Source: Paracoccaceae bacterium
GTDB taxonomy: Bacteria > Pseudomonadota > Alphaproteobacteria > Rhodobacterales > Rhodobacteraceae
DNA: 42,143 bases
Assembly (NCBI GenBank): GCA_017854675.1
Contig: JAFMHE010000007.1
Coordinates: 1-42,143 of the forward strand
Reading direction: 5' to 3'
The translations under genes and the position numbers were made by a program. The notes below the pieces were generated by a model. That model searched no databases. It was not told where the DNA came from and saw only the letters and a program-made list of their open reading frames with translations. Shown here piece after piece: positions 25,801-34,224 of this stretch (its first letter is position 1; each line of letters begins with the position of its first letter).

Positions 25801-26185
25801 GGCAGCTGTGTCATTGGCGGGATTGGTGTTGGTGCGGCAGAAACCCGGTTCGGCAAAAGGCGTATGTTTTATCACGATAGAGGACGAGGCGGGGGTTGCG
25901 AACCTTGTGATCTGGCCCAAACTGTTCGAGACGTTCCGGACGGTCATCATGTCGGCAAGGTTGTTGGTGGTGCATGGGCGCGTGCAAAGTGACGGGCGTG
26001 TGATCCATGTGGTGGCGGATCGTTTGGAGAACCGGACGGACCGCTTGGACATCTTGGGGGATGAAAAGGTGCCCCAAACCACGGTGCGGGGCGACCATCC
26101 GACACATCCCATCCCGGGGCAAGTTGGCGGGCGCAGGCATCCGCGTGATGTGCGTGTGATCCCGAAGTCGCGGGATTTTCATTAG
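22874..26185 (+). CDS. dnaE2: Error-prone DNA polymerase DnaE2 (ImuC)
   Basis: This is the C-family polymerase that carries out damage-induced mutagenic synthesis with ImuA and ImuB. The N-terminal PHP domain spans about residues 20-280. The polymerase core has PDIDVDFEHERREEV with two catalytic aspartates (about residues 401-415), then the RPGPIQGDMVHPF segment and the FPESHAASFAKLVY segment. A helix-hairpin-helix region (about 850-900) and a C-terminal OB fold (around 985-1060) follow. Length (1103 aa) and the missing alpha-subunit tail fit DnaE2 rather than DnaE1. I use the ATG at 22874; TTG at 22844 and GTG at 22862 are in-frame alternatives after a stop at 22838. Confidence 0.92.
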   Translation: MPQQEGHKRRTLEEDDPFQWHPPAPFVELGVASCFSFLRASSDAVDLTATANALGYDAVGVADRNTLAGVVRMHTEAKTAKVRPLIGSRLVLMCGTEVLAYPRDRDAYARLSTLLSKGKMADVHGGWQAKGETHLTLEMLSALCQGVQLIVMPPERLDVFEAGLPRLLNALPTLRHIGAAHFYRGDDGARIARLDRIARGAGMSILATNDVLYHAPQRRPLQDVMTCIREGVTVAEAGFLLEPNAERYLKSPAEMCRLFAAWPHAIRATREVADACEFSLADLRYEYPHEIEAEGRTAQEELERLTWEGAAWRYPGGVSERIRGIIEKEFALIRLKGIARYFLTINDIVRFARQDAKPPILCQGRGSAANSAVCFCLGVTAVDPEEHDVLFERFLSEERDEPPDIDVDFEHERREEVIQYMYEKYGRDRAGLCATVIHYRPRSAIREVGKAMGLSEDVTSKLAGTVWGSFEGKIGDERVKDAGMDLTDPYLRKVITLARQMTGMPRHLSQHVGGFILTERPLTEMVPIGNGAMPERSFIEWDKDDIDALGIFKVDILALGMLTCIAKCFDLLRAHEGVDHDLASVPSEDPDTYDMLCAGDSLGVFQVESRAQMAMLPKLRPRTFYDLVIEVAIVRPGPIQGDMVHPFLRRRQGIEGVSYPAPGPQYPQDELLKILGRTLGVPIFQEQAMKIAIDAAQFTPKEANELRKAMATFRSRGTIETLQNKMVGQMVGRGYDEDFARRCFDQIKGFGDYGFPESHAASFAKLVYVSSWMKCHYPAAFACALLNSQPMGFYAPAQIVRDAREHGVEVRGVDVDFSDWDCTLEPCGKAFALRLGMRQVDGMRAEAAHRIIEARDTPFEDVADLKARAKLDRGTVRRLAAADAMRNMGIDRRQALWQAQGLKDAPALPIFDHVDAVDEGKEPVVGLPVMPQAEHVVADYQTLRLSLKAHPMHFFRQSLHKKGFTCTDQLPGMRHGAAVSLAGLVLVRQKPGSAKGVCFITIEDEAGVANLVIWPKLFETFRTVIMSARLLVVHGRVQSDGRVIHVVADRLENRTDRLDILGDEKVPQTTVRGDHPTHPIPGQVGGRRHPRDVRVIPKSRDFH

Positions 26186-26250
26186 CGGTGGGTTTGTCTG
26201 GCTGTTAGGGAAAAGGGGCGGGCAAGCCCGCATTCGATCTATCTGCTGAT

Positions 26251-26288
26251 GAGGGACTTTGTCCCTCAAACTCCCTAAGTATTTAGGG
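26251..26288 (+). repeat. REP-like double hairpin before the selD fusion gene
   Basis: Two adjacent inverted repeats lie between dnaE2 and the next gene: GAGGGAC-ttt-GTCCCTC (26251-26267) and CCCTAA-gtat-TTAGGG (26273-26288). A third palindrome, GCGGGC-AA-GCCCGC, precedes them near 26218. The AGTATTTAGGGCC end resembles the reverse complement of GCGCCCAAATACTGA after aspS (31540-31554). I recall similar intergenic sequences being common in Rhodobacterales genomes, so this may be one copy of a dispersed element. Confidence 0.45.
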
Positions 26289-26307
26289 CCAAAAAGAAAG
26301 AAGCCTC

Positions 26308-28470
26308 ATGTTGAGTGTTGTGCCCTATACCCGCGATCTGGTGTTTATTGGCGGGGGTCATGCGCATGCTTTGGTGTTGAAGGCTTGGGGCATGAAGCCG
26401 CTGCCGGGGGTCAGGATTACAGTGATCAATCCGGGGCCCACCGCGCCTTATACGGGCATGTTGCCGGGGCATGTGGCGGGGCATTACGGGCGCGATGAAC
26501 TGGAGATTGATCTGGTGCGGCTGTGTCGCCATGCGGGCGCGCGGTTGATCTTGGATAGGGCGGTTGATGTGGACCGGGTGCGCCGCGAGGTGGTTTTGGC
26601 GGGGCGTGGGCCGGTGGCCTATGATGTGGCGTCGATTGATGTCGGTATCACGGCGCAAATGGATCTGCCGGGGTTTGCCGAGCACGGTGTCGGTGCCAAA
26701 CCTCTGGATGTTTACGCGGCCAAGTGGCGGGCGTTTTTGGAACAGGCGAGGGTGGGTAAAATTGCGCCCGAGGTTGTGGTCATTGGTGGTGGTGTTGCCG
26801 GGTGTGAATTGGCAATGGCGATGGCGTTTGCGTTGCGGCAGGCGGGGGTTACGCCAACGGTTTCAGTGATTGAGGCCGGACCGCAGATTTCCGGTATGGG
26901 CGACCGGGCGAGGGCCAGAGTTTCGGCGGCGATGGTGGAGTTGGGTGTTCAGGTGCACGTCGGTGCACATGTCGCGCGTGTCGAAGAGGCTATTGTTGTG
27001 TTGGAAAGTGGCGCGGTCGTGCCTGCGCAAATTTGTGTAGGGGCGGCAGGTGCATTTCCGCATGACTGGGTTTCGCAGACCGATTTACCCCTGAATGACG
27101 GATTTGTTGAGGTCGACCCACAGCTGCGTGTTCAGGGGGACGAGGCGCTGTTTGCGGTAGGCGATTGTGCGCATATGGGGTTTGCGCCACGACCCAAAGC
27201 AGGTGTGTTTGCGGTGCGCGCGGCCCCTGTTCTACATGACAATTTGCGCGCTGTGTTGACCGGTGGGCGGTTGCGACCGTTCAAGCCGCAGAAGGATTAT
27301 CTGAAACTGATCTCATTGGGCGGCAAGGACGCCATGGCGGAAAAGTTCGGGGTGACTTTTGCCGGGCCAGTGTTGTGGCGCTGGAAGGACCGGATTGACC
27401 GCAGTTTTATGGAAAAGTTGAGCGATTTTCCAGTGATGACGTCACCTGCCATTAAAGGGGAGGTTGCCGCAGGTGTTGCGGATATGCTGGCCGAAAAGCC
27501 TTTGTGTGGTGGGTGTGGCGCCAAGGTGGGTGGCGATGTGCTGTCGGATGTGTTGGCGCAATTGAACGTATCTGGAAACGAAGTTTTAACAGGTCCGGGC
27601 GATGATGCCGCAGTGATCCGCCAGCCCGGTGGCGGGTTTCAGGTGCTGAGCACGGATCATTTGCGCAGCATGGTTGAGGACCCTGTCATGATGATACGGA
27701 TCGCGGCGGTGCATGCCTTGGGCGATATTTGGGCGATGGGGGCAAAGCCGCAGGTGGCGTTGGCCAGTTTGGTGTTGCCGCAGATGTCGCCAGAGCTGCA
27801 GGCACGAACCTTGGCGGAAATCACGGCGGCAACGCGTGAGGTAATGGAAGAGGCGCGCGCGCAACTGGTTGGGGGGCATACCACAATGGGCGCGGAACTG
27901 ACGATTGGGTTCACCGTAACCGGCACGCGGGATGTGATGCCGATTACCGTTGCGGGCGCGCAGGTGGGCGATGTTTTGGTGCTGACGCGGGCGATCGGGT
28001 CGGGCATTATACTGGCGGCGGACATGCAAGGCAGGGCGAAGGGGCGCGATGTGGCGGCGATGCTGGATGTGATGCAGCAAGGCCAGCGGGCGCAGGCCGA
28101 AATTTTGCATGGCGCGCATGCGATGACGGATGTGACGGGCTTTGGACTGGCGGGGCATGCGGCGGCGATTGCGCGGGCGTCGGGCGTCGATGTGGTGCTA
28201 TGGCAGGACCAAATACCGGTCTATGCAGGCGCGCGGACGTTGTCAGAGGCAGGCGTCGCGTCGACATTGATGCCGGCCAACCGGCGGAACGCACCCGTTG
28301 AGGGGTTGGATGATCCCTTGCTTTTTGACCCGCAGACAGCCGGTGGACTACTGGCGGCATTGCCCAAGAAAGCGGCGGAGAAAGCTGTTCAAGCTTTGAA
28401 TGCCGCAGGGCTAACAGGTGTGATTATCGGTGAAGTTTTGCAAGGAACGGGGCATGTGACGCTTAAGTAA
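26308..28470 (+). CDS. selD: NADH dehydrogenase-like / selenide, water dikinase (SelD) fusion
   Basis: This 720-aa two-domain protein joins a flavin-dependent disulfide-reductase-like module to SelD. The first 375 residues have an N-terminal dinucleotide motif (FIGGGHAHA, about 13-21), a second (VVVIGGGVAGCELA, about 156-169) and the closing FAVGDCAHM, as in type II NADH dehydrogenases. From about residue 395 it is SelD, which makes selenophosphate from selenide and ATP. GGCGAK places catalytic Cys403 and Lys406 opposite Cys17 and Lys20 of the E. coli enzyme, and GPGDDAAV, GGHTTMGAE and DVTGFGLAGH follow. It uses Cys rather than Sec. The role of the flavin part is not known to me; reducing a selenium species is a plausible idea. 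It converges on mnmH with an 8-bp overlap. Confidence 0.92.
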   Translation: MLSVVPYTRDLVFIGGGHAHALVLKAWGMKPLPGVRITVINPGPTAPYTGMLPGHVAGHYGRDELEIDLVRLCRHAGARLILDRAVDVDRVRREVVLAGRGPVAYDVASIDVGITAQMDLPGFAEHGVGAKPLDVYAAKWRAFLEQARVGKIAPEVVVIGGGVAGCELAMAMAFALRQAGVTPTVSVIEAGPQISGMGDRARARVSAAMVELGVQVHVGAHVARVEEAIVVLESGAVVPAQICVGAAGAFPHDWVSQTDLPLNDGFVEVDPQLRVQGDEALFAVGDCAHMGFAPRPKAGVFAVRAAPVLHDNLRAVLTGGRLRPFKPQKDYLKLISLGGKDAMAEKFGVTFAGPVLWRWKDRIDRSFMEKLSDFPVMTSPAIKGEVAAGVADMLAEKPLCGGCGAKVGGDVLSDVLAQLNVSGNEVLTGPGDDAAVIRQPGGGFQVLSTDHLRSMVEDPVMMIRIAAVHALGDIWAMGAKPQVALASLVLPQMSPELQARTLAEITAATREVMEEARAQLVGGHTTMGAELTIGFTVTGTRDVMPITVAGAQVGDVLVLTRAIGSGIILAADMQGRAKGRDVAAMLDVMQQGQRAQAEILHGAHAMTDVTGFGLAGHAAAIARASGVDVVLWQDQIPVYAGARTLSEAGVASTLMPANRRNAPVEGLDDPLLFDPQTAGGLLAALPKKAAEKAVQALNAAGLTGVIIGEVLQGTGHVTLK

Positions 28471-29509
28471 TGTCGGCTGCGATTATGGCTGCGGTTGCGG
28501 CCAATGTGGCGTCATCGAGATTGGGCAGGTCAAAGTGTCTCTGCGGCTTTGGTGCATCTGCAGCCGATTTGGCATAGCGCGGATCGTAATGTGCCGAGAT
28601 GAGGCCAGACGCCAAACTGTGCCAGTCAGCGGTTCCTGCCATTGCGTGCCATGCCTCAATCACCTCGCGGGCGTGGTAGGGACGCAGGTGGTCGATTTGT
28701 GATGTAAGCGTTTCAGCGTCAGTGGTCAGATCGGCGTAGGCGCGACACAGGAAGGTGGCGCGTTCGGAAAGGGGTGCCGAGATGGCGATGCGGGGCGCAG
28801 TTTGCATTTTTGCCCAGACTGATGGCGGGATCATGCGCTCGCCGATCTTGCTGCTTTCGGCCTCCACGAATGTGATGCGTGTCGGGTCGAGATTGCCAAG
28901 TGCTTCGGCGAGCAGGGTTTCGAACATCTTTTGTGCAGGCTGACCGTCAGCCGTCGCCCCAAAAAGCGAGCCGCGATGACCTGCGAGCCCTTCAAGGTCG
29001 AGGATTTGTGCGCCTGCGTTGGACAAGTGGTGAAGCATGGCGGTTTTCGCAGTGCCAGTGCCACCTTCGATCAGCATGATACGATGCGTCAGCGGGGTGT
29101 CATATAGGGTTGAGACGACCAGCCGACGATAGCTTTGGTAGCCGCCTTTCAGGATTTCAACACGCCAACCGACCTGGTTAAGGATCGTGGCAAAGGCCCC
29201 GGAACGTTGACCGCCGCGCCAGCAATAGACAAGCGCCTGCCAATCGCCGCCATGATCTGCCAGCGGCCCTTGCAGGTGGGTCGCCGTGTTTTGCGCGACA
29301 AGTGCGCCGCCTATTTTGCGTGCCTTGAAGGCGCTGTCTTGGACATAGATTGTACCGACTTCAGCGCGCTGTGCATCCGACAGCACGGGCAGGTTGATGG
29401 CCCCCGGCACGTGATCCTCGGAGAATTCCGACGGGGACCGGACGTCAATGATCGTATCGGCAGGCAGATGGCGCAGATCGACCAATGATGTAAGAATGCG
29501 AGGGGTCAT
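28463..29509 (-). CDS. mnmH: tRNA 2-selenouridine synthase (SelU/YbbB)
   Basis: This 348-aa enzyme replaces sulfur by selenium in the wobble 2-thiouridine of certain tRNAs, using selenophosphate from SelD. The N-terminal rhodanese domain has the active cysteine C96 in VYCWRGGQRSG. A P-loop domain follows, but its Walker A reads GGTGTAKT (149-156), with alanine where the family normally has glycine before the lysine. The Walker A arginine/lysine context and downstream VEAESSKIGERMIPP segment are normal. AAAGG lies 6 nt before the ATG at 29509. Its tail overlaps the tail of selD. Together they form a self-contained selenouridine module; no selenocysteine genes (selA, selB) are visible in the window. 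Confidence 0.9.
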   Translation of the reverse strand: MTPRILTSLVDLRHLPADTIIDVRSPSEFSEDHVPGAINLPVLSDAQRAEVGTIYVQDSAFKARKIGGALVAQNTATHLQGPLADHGGDWQALVYCWRGGQRSGAFATILNQVGWRVEILKGGYQSYRRLVVSTLYDTPLTHRIMLIEGGTGTAKTAMLHHLSNAGAQILDLEGLAGHRGSLFGATADGQPAQKMFETLLAEALGNLDPTRITFVEAESSKIGERMIPPSVWAKMQTAPRIAISAPLSERATFLCRAYADLTTDAETLTSQIDHLRPYHAREVIEAWHAMAGTADWHSLASGLISAHYDPRYAKSAADAPKPQRHFDLPNLDDATLAATAAIIAADIT

Positions 29510-29683
29510 GGGGTGCCTTTTGGCCAGTTGAGCTGTGTTTAACGGCTATTGAGGCAGGGTCCAGTGGTGGTTTGCCGCAATAGCCGGCCGAAGGGGCCTA
29601 AACCGCGGGTGGCGACCCTTGACTTTGCCCCCCAAGGTCGGTGTACCTGCGCCAGTAATTTTGCCCACCGAAAGGGACCCGTC

Positions 29684-31534
29684 ATGCACGCTTACCGCAG
29701 TCATACTTGCGCAGATTTGAACAAAGACAATACCGGCGACAGCGTTCGGCTGTCGGGTTGGGTGCACCGTGTGCGCGACCATGGCGGTCTGTTGTTCATC
29801 GACTTGCGTGACCATTACGGCATGACGCAGGTGATTTGTGACCCTGACAGCCCTGCGTTTGCAGACGTGGAAAAGGTGCGGTCCGAATGGTGTATCCGCG
29901 TTGATGGCACGGTCAAGGCGCGCGACGAGAGCCTTGTGAACACCAAGCTGCCAACAGGCGAGATCGAAGTGTTTGTGCACGACATCGAAGTGCTGGGCCA
30001 TGCGGCCGAACTGCCGTTGATGGTGTTTGGCGAACAGGAATACCCCGAGGAAACGCGTCTGCGGTATCGTTATCTGGATCTGCGTCGCGAGAAGATGCAG
30101 CGCAACATGATCATGCGATCCGATGTGGTGTCGTCGATCCGCAAGCGCATGTGGGATCAGAAGTTCAAGGAATTCCAGACGCCGATCATTACGGCGTCCT
30201 CGCCTGAGGGTGCGCGCGACTTTCTGGTGCCATCCCGTCTGCACCCCGGTAAATTCTATGCGTTGCCGCAGGCGCCACAGCAGTTCAAGCAGCTGTTGAT
30301 GGTGTCCGGCTTTGACAAGTATTTCCAGATCGCGCCCTGTTTCCGCGACGAAGACCCGCGTGCGGACCGGTCGCCCACCGACTTCTACCAGCTTGACCTC
30401 GAGATGTCGTTTGTCACGCAGCAGGACGTATTCGACACGATCCAGCCGGTGATCGGCGGAATTTTCGAAGAGTTCGGCGGCGGTCGCAAAGTGGACGAGA
30501 CGTGGGAACAGATTTCCTACAAGGACGCCGCATTGTGGTACGGGTCGGACAAGCCCGACCTGCGCAACCCGATCAAGATGCAGGTTGTATCAGAGCATTT
30601 TGCGGGTTCTGGCTTTGCGATCTTCGCCAAGCTGCTTGAGCAGGAAGGCACCGAAGTGCGTGCCATTCCCGCGCCCACCGGCGGCAGCCGCAAGTTCTGT
30701 GACCGGATGAACGCGTTTGCGCAAAAAGAAGGGCTGCCCGGCATGGGCTATATCTTCTGGCGTGAAAAGACAGCGGATGCCGTTGCTCAGGAACTGGGCA
30801 TCACTGTGAAAGAAGCACAAGCCAAGCTGAAATCTGGCGAAGTCGAGGGCGGCATGGAAGCGGCTGGACCGCTGGCCAAGAACATCGGACCAGAGCGGAC
30901 AGAAGCCATTCGGCAGCAATTGGGTCTGACGGTCGGTGATGCGGCGTTCTTCTTGGGCGGCAAGCCGAAGGCGTTTGAAGGCGTCGCCGGTCGCGCGCGC
31001 AATGTCATTGGTGAAGAACTGAAGCTGATTGACCTGAACCGCTTTGCCTTTGCGTGGATCGTGGATTTCCCGATCTATGAAAAAGACGAAGTGACAGGCA
31101 AGATTGACTTTGAGCACAACCCGTTTTCGATGCCACAGGGCGGCATGGAAGCGCTGCAAGGCGATCCGCTCAAGGTGCTGGGATACCAGTATGATCTGGC
31201 GTGCAACGGGTATGAGCTGGTGTCTGGTGCGATCCGGAACCACAAGCCCGAGATCATGTTCAAGGCGTTTGAAATTGCGGGCTACGGCAAAGACGAAGTC
31301 GAAAAGCGGTTCGGCGGTATGGTCAATGCGTTCCAATACGGCGCGCCACCCCACGGTGGATGTGCGGCCGGGATCGACCGGATTGTGATGTTGTTGGCCG
31401 ACGAGGCGAACATCCGCGAAGTGATCCTGTTCCCGATGAACCAGCGCGCCGAAGACCTGATGATGAATGCGCCCAGTGATCCGACCCCGGACCAGCTGAT
31501 GGAATTGGGGTTGCGGGTTATTCCACAGGAATGA
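29684..31534 (+). CDS. aspS: Aspartate-tRNA ligase, probably non-discriminating
   Basis: This class II synthetase has 616 aa from the ATG at 29684 (AAAGGGA upstream; an earlier in-frame ATG at 29549 is unsupported). An N-terminal OB anticodon-binding domain contains [11 protein letters not shown]. Motif 2 ([19 protein letters not shown]) and motif 3 ([12 protein letters not shown]) flank the bacterial GAD insertion. His33 in RDHGG matches the residue seen in non-discriminating bacterial AspRS, where discriminating enzymes such as that of E. coli carry leucine. It probably charges both tRNA-Asp and tRNA-Asn, with GatCAB converting the latter; those genes are not in the window. A clear intrinsic terminator follows. 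Confidence 0.95.
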   Translation: MHAYRSHTCADLNKDNTGDSVRLSGWVHRVRDHGGLLFIDLRDHYGMTQVICDPDSPAFADVEKVRSEWCIRVDGTVKARDESLVNTKLPTGEIEVFVHDIEVLGHAAELPLMVFGEQEYPEETRLRYRYLDLRREKMQRNMIMRSDVVSSIRKRMWDQKFKEFQTPIITASSPEGARDFLVPSRLHPGKFYALPQAPQQFKQLLMVSGFDKYFQIAPCFRDEDPRADRSPTDFYQLDLEMSFVTQQDVFDTIQPVIGGIFEEFGGGRKVDETWEQISYKDAALWYGSDKPDLRNPIKMQVVSEHFAGSGFAIFAKLLEQEGTEVRAIPAPTGGSRKFCDRMNAFAQKEGLPGMGYIFWREKTADAVAQELGITVKEAQAKLKSGEVEGGMEAAGPLAKNIGPERTEAIRQQLGLTVGDAAFFLGGKPKAFEGVAGRARNVIGEELKLIDLNRFAFAWIVDFPIYEKDEVTGKIDFEHNPFSMPQGGMEALQGDPLKVLGYQYDLACNGYELVSGAIRNHKPEIMFKAFEIAGYGKDEVEKRFGGMVNAFQYGAPPHGGCAAGIDRIVMLLADEANIREVILFPMNQRAEDLMMNAPSDPTPDQLMELGLRVIPQE

Positions 31535-31559
31535 TCTTCGCGCCCAAATACTGAAATCA

Positions 31560-31591
31560 AAAGCCCTGCTCGCAAGATCAGGGCTTTTTTT
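31560..31591 (+). terminator. Intrinsic terminator after aspS
   Basis: A 9-bp stem (AAAGCCCTG at 31560-31568 with CAGGGCTTT at 31579-31587) runs into eight Ts. It starts 26 bp after the aspS stop and faces rightward. Confidence 0.9.
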
Positions 31592-31668
31592 ATTGTGCAA
31601 TATCATCGCGTAGAGGTGATATTTCGTGGCGGAAGGGTTACATACCAAGATAACCTCGGAGTGTTTGA

Positions 31669-33051
31669 TTGAGTTTTTCGCCCACCTTAGCAGAGCGCCG
31701 TTTTGGCTTTGGCCTATCGCCGCAGATCCCCGCGCCGCAAAGTGTGGATGCCATGTTGCGTGGCGTTGCGGGCGTGGATCAGATGCTAGCCGATCATCCA
31801 TTGCCCAGCTTTCGCGATTTGCAGGACAAACTGGTACTGCGTCGCCGGTTTCGCGGGTTTGCCCGCAAGAACCCCGACACGGATGAGGGCAAGGCAGCAG
31901 ACAAGAAGCAGCAGGAAATCTATCGCACTGCGCGGGACGATTGGACACGCGGGTTTGTGCAGATACAGGCGCGCCGCATACAGACGCCTCATGCATTCCG
32001 CGAACGGCTGGTGGCGTTCTGGGCCGATCATTTTACGGTTGTCGGCAAGGGTGGCATGTTGCGGTTCGCTGGTGCGGCCTATGCGGACGAGGCCGTGAGG
32101 CCGCACATCAACGGGCGTTTTGCCGATTTGTTGCGGGCCTGTGTGATGCACCCCCTGATGCTGGAATATCTGGATCAGAACCGATCTGCTGGGCCGGGCA
32201 GCATCATTGTGCGGCGCAGGCCAAGATGGCAGGGGTTGAACGAAAATCTTGCCCGCGAAGTCTTGGAATTGCACACTTTGGGTGTTGATGGACCCTATAG
32301 TCAGACCGATGTGCGCGAGTTGGCAGAGCTGTTTACCGGCATGTCGCGCGCTGACGATTATGGTTTCGTGTTCCGGCGCAATCTGGCGGAACCGGGGGCA
32401 GAGACGGTGCTGGGCAAGACTTATGGTCAAGGGGCCAGCCTGCAACATATCGAAACGGCGTTGGACGATCTGGCGCGCCATCCCGCAACGGCGGCACATA
32501 TCGCGCGCAAATTGGCGGTGCATTTTGTCGGGGACGTCCCATCCGAGGATCTGGTTGCGCATGTCAGACAAGCGTACGCGCAAAGTGATGGTGATTTGAT
32601 GCAATGTTATGCGGCATTGCTGGAACACCCCGACGCATGGGTGACGCCCGCGAAAAATATCCGCCCGCCACAGGAATTCATGAGCGCTGCCCTTCGCGCC
32701 TTTGGTCCGCCACAGCAGGCGTTATCACAGATGGAACCGCGCGATATCGGGCAGGTATTTCACGGACCATTGCGTGTCATGGGCCAGCCTTGGGAAAACC
32801 CCGCAGGGCCGGATGGCTGGGCCGAAAATGATGCGGCATGGGTGACGCCGCAAGGAATCGCGGCGCGGTTGGAATGGGCGGTGTATGCGCCGGGCAAGTT
32901 TCTGGATGCGTTGCCGGACCCGGTTGAATTCGCGCAAGCTGCCCTTGGTGATGGTGTGACCGCAGACCTTCTTTTTGCGGTGAATGCGGCAGAAACCCGC
33001 GAGGTCGCGCTGGGTCTTGTGCTGGTGTCACCCGCGTTTCAGCGCAGATAG
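31669..33051 (+). CDS. DUF1800 family protein
   Basis: This 460-aa protein belongs to the DUF1800 family. Typical features are the N-terminal LAERRFGFGLS segment, the RLVAFWADHFTV segment (about 114-125) corresponding to the family FWxxHF motif, NENLAREVLELHTLGV (about 190-205) and the TDVRELAELFTG segment. It has no obvious signal peptide. The start is a TTG at 31669: an in-frame TGA immediately precedes it, GGAG lies 7 nt upstream, and the next ATG is 28 codons inside. The DUF1501 gene starts 9 bp after its stop. The two families occur as a pair in many bacteria, and their biochemical role is poorly defined. Confidence 0.88.
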   Translation: MSFSPTLAERRFGFGLSPQIPAPQSVDAMLRGVAGVDQMLADHPLPSFRDLQDKLVLRRRFRGFARKNPDTDEGKAADKKQQEIYRTARDDWTRGFVQIQARRIQTPHAFRERLVAFWADHFTVVGKGGMLRFAGAAYADEAVRPHINGRFADLLRACVMHPLMLEYLDQNRSAGPGSIIVRRRPRWQGLNENLAREVLELHTLGVDGPYSQTDVRELAELFTGMSRADDYGFVFRRNLAEPGAETVLGKTYGQGASLQHIETALDDLARHPATAAHIARKLAVHFVGDVPSEDLVAHVRQAYAQSDGDLMQCYAALLEHPDAWVTPAKNIRPPQEFMSAALRAFGPPQQALSQMEPRDIGQVFHGPLRVMGQPWENPAGPDGWAENDAAWVTPQGIAARLEWAVYAPGKFLDALPDPVEFAQAALGDGVTADLLFAVNAAETREVALGLVLVSPAFQRR

Positions 33052-33060
33052 GGGCAGATC

Positions 33061-34224
33061 ATGAACCAACTTTCACGGCGGGATATCCTGTTGCGGGCCA
33101 GTGCGCTGGGGTGTTCGCTGGCGGCCAGCCCCCTGGTGACGCCGCTGGCCTTTGCCAAAGCGCCATGGGATACGCGGCTGATCGTGATTATTCTGCGCGG
33201 TGGCATGGACGGGTTGGATGTTGTGCGGCCTATGGGCGATCCTGCGTTCGCCGCCCTGCGCCCCGGTCTACAAGACGGCGATCCCGCGCATGATCTGGAC
33301 GGCTACTTTGCATTGCACCCCGCATTGGGTGATCTGGTTCCACTGTGGGACAAGGGGGAGTTGGGCTTTGTGCATGCTGTTTCAACGCCTTACCGGGATA
33401 AACGCAGCCACTTTGACGGGCAGGACCTGCTGGAGGCCGGAACTGCGGCGCTAAGTGGCGGGGTGCGCGATGGCTGGTTGAACCGCATGTTGCAAGAGGT
33501 GCCGGGGCTGGAGGCGGATACCGCTTATGCTATTGGCACGGGTGATCTGCGTGTGTTGGAAGGTGCTGCGCCTGTCGCAAATTGGGCGCCAGAGGCGAAC
33601 TTGCGGATCAGCCCGGCGGCACTGCGGTTGGCAAGTCTGGTGATGGAACCGGACGCGCCGATGCATGCCGCATTGGCAGAAGCCGAGATATTGTCGCAAA
33701 CCGCCGATGCATCCGTTCGTGGCGGGCGGGCACACCAGCAGATTGCGCGTTTCGCCGCAGAGCGGTTGCGCGAGGATACGCGCGTGGCGGCGTTTTCGCT
33801 GAACGGATGGGACACGCACCGCGCGCAGGCCCGAAATCTTGGCCGCAGTTTAACGACGTTGTCCGAGACAGTGAAGCTATTGCGCGACGGTCTGGGCGCG
33901 TCAGTATGGGACAAGACCGCGCTGGTGGCGATGACCGAATTCGGGCGCACGGCGCGTGAAAACGGCACGGGCGGAACGGATCACGGCACGGGTGGTTTGA
34001 TGATGCTGGCCGGTGGTGCGATCAACGGGGGGCAGGTCTTTGGCCGCTGGCCCGGGGTTGCGGAAAACGCGCTTTATCAGGGGCGGGATCTGATGCCGAC
34101 CGCCGATGTGCGGGCAGGCGCAGCCGAGGTGATGCGCGCCATTACAGGCGTAAGCCAAACGGCGCTGGAGACAAAGATTTTTCCGGGATTGCAGATGGGC
34201 GCGCCACTCGGCTTGATGCGTTAA
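33061..34224 (+). CDS. DUF1501 family protein with Tat-type signal
   Basis: This 387-aa DUF1501 protein is related to the alkaline-phosphatase/sulfatase superfamily. A twin-arginine signal, SRRDILL at 5-11 followed by a moderately hydrophobic stretch to about residue 32, predicts export in folded form. The core begins with LIVIILRGGMDGLD; later markers are VSTPYRDKRSHFDGQDLLE, GWDTH (about 248-252) and TEFGRTARENGTGGTDHGTGG. The His and Asp residues in those segments are candidates for metal binding by analogy with the superfamily. It follows the DUF1800 gene by 9 bp and is surely cotranscribed with it. Enzymatic activity is not established. Confidence 0.88.
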   Translation: MNQLSRRDILLRASALGCSLAASPLVTPLAFAKAPWDTRLIVIILRGGMDGLDVVRPMGDPAFAALRPGLQDGDPAHDLDGYFALHPALGDLVPLWDKGELGFVHAVSTPYRDKRSHFDGQDLLEAGTAALSGGVRDGWLNRMLQEVPGLEADTAYAIGTGDLRVLEGAAPVANWAPEANLRISPAALRLASLVMEPDAPMHAALAEAEILSQTADASVRGGRAHQQIARFAAERLREDTRVAAFSLNGWDTHRAQARNLGRSLTTLSETVKLLRDGLGASVWDKTALVAMTEFGRTARENGTGGTDHGTGGLMMLAGGAINGGQVFGRWPGVAENALYQGRDLMPTADVRAGAAEVMRAITGVSQTALETKIFPGLQMGAPLGLMR

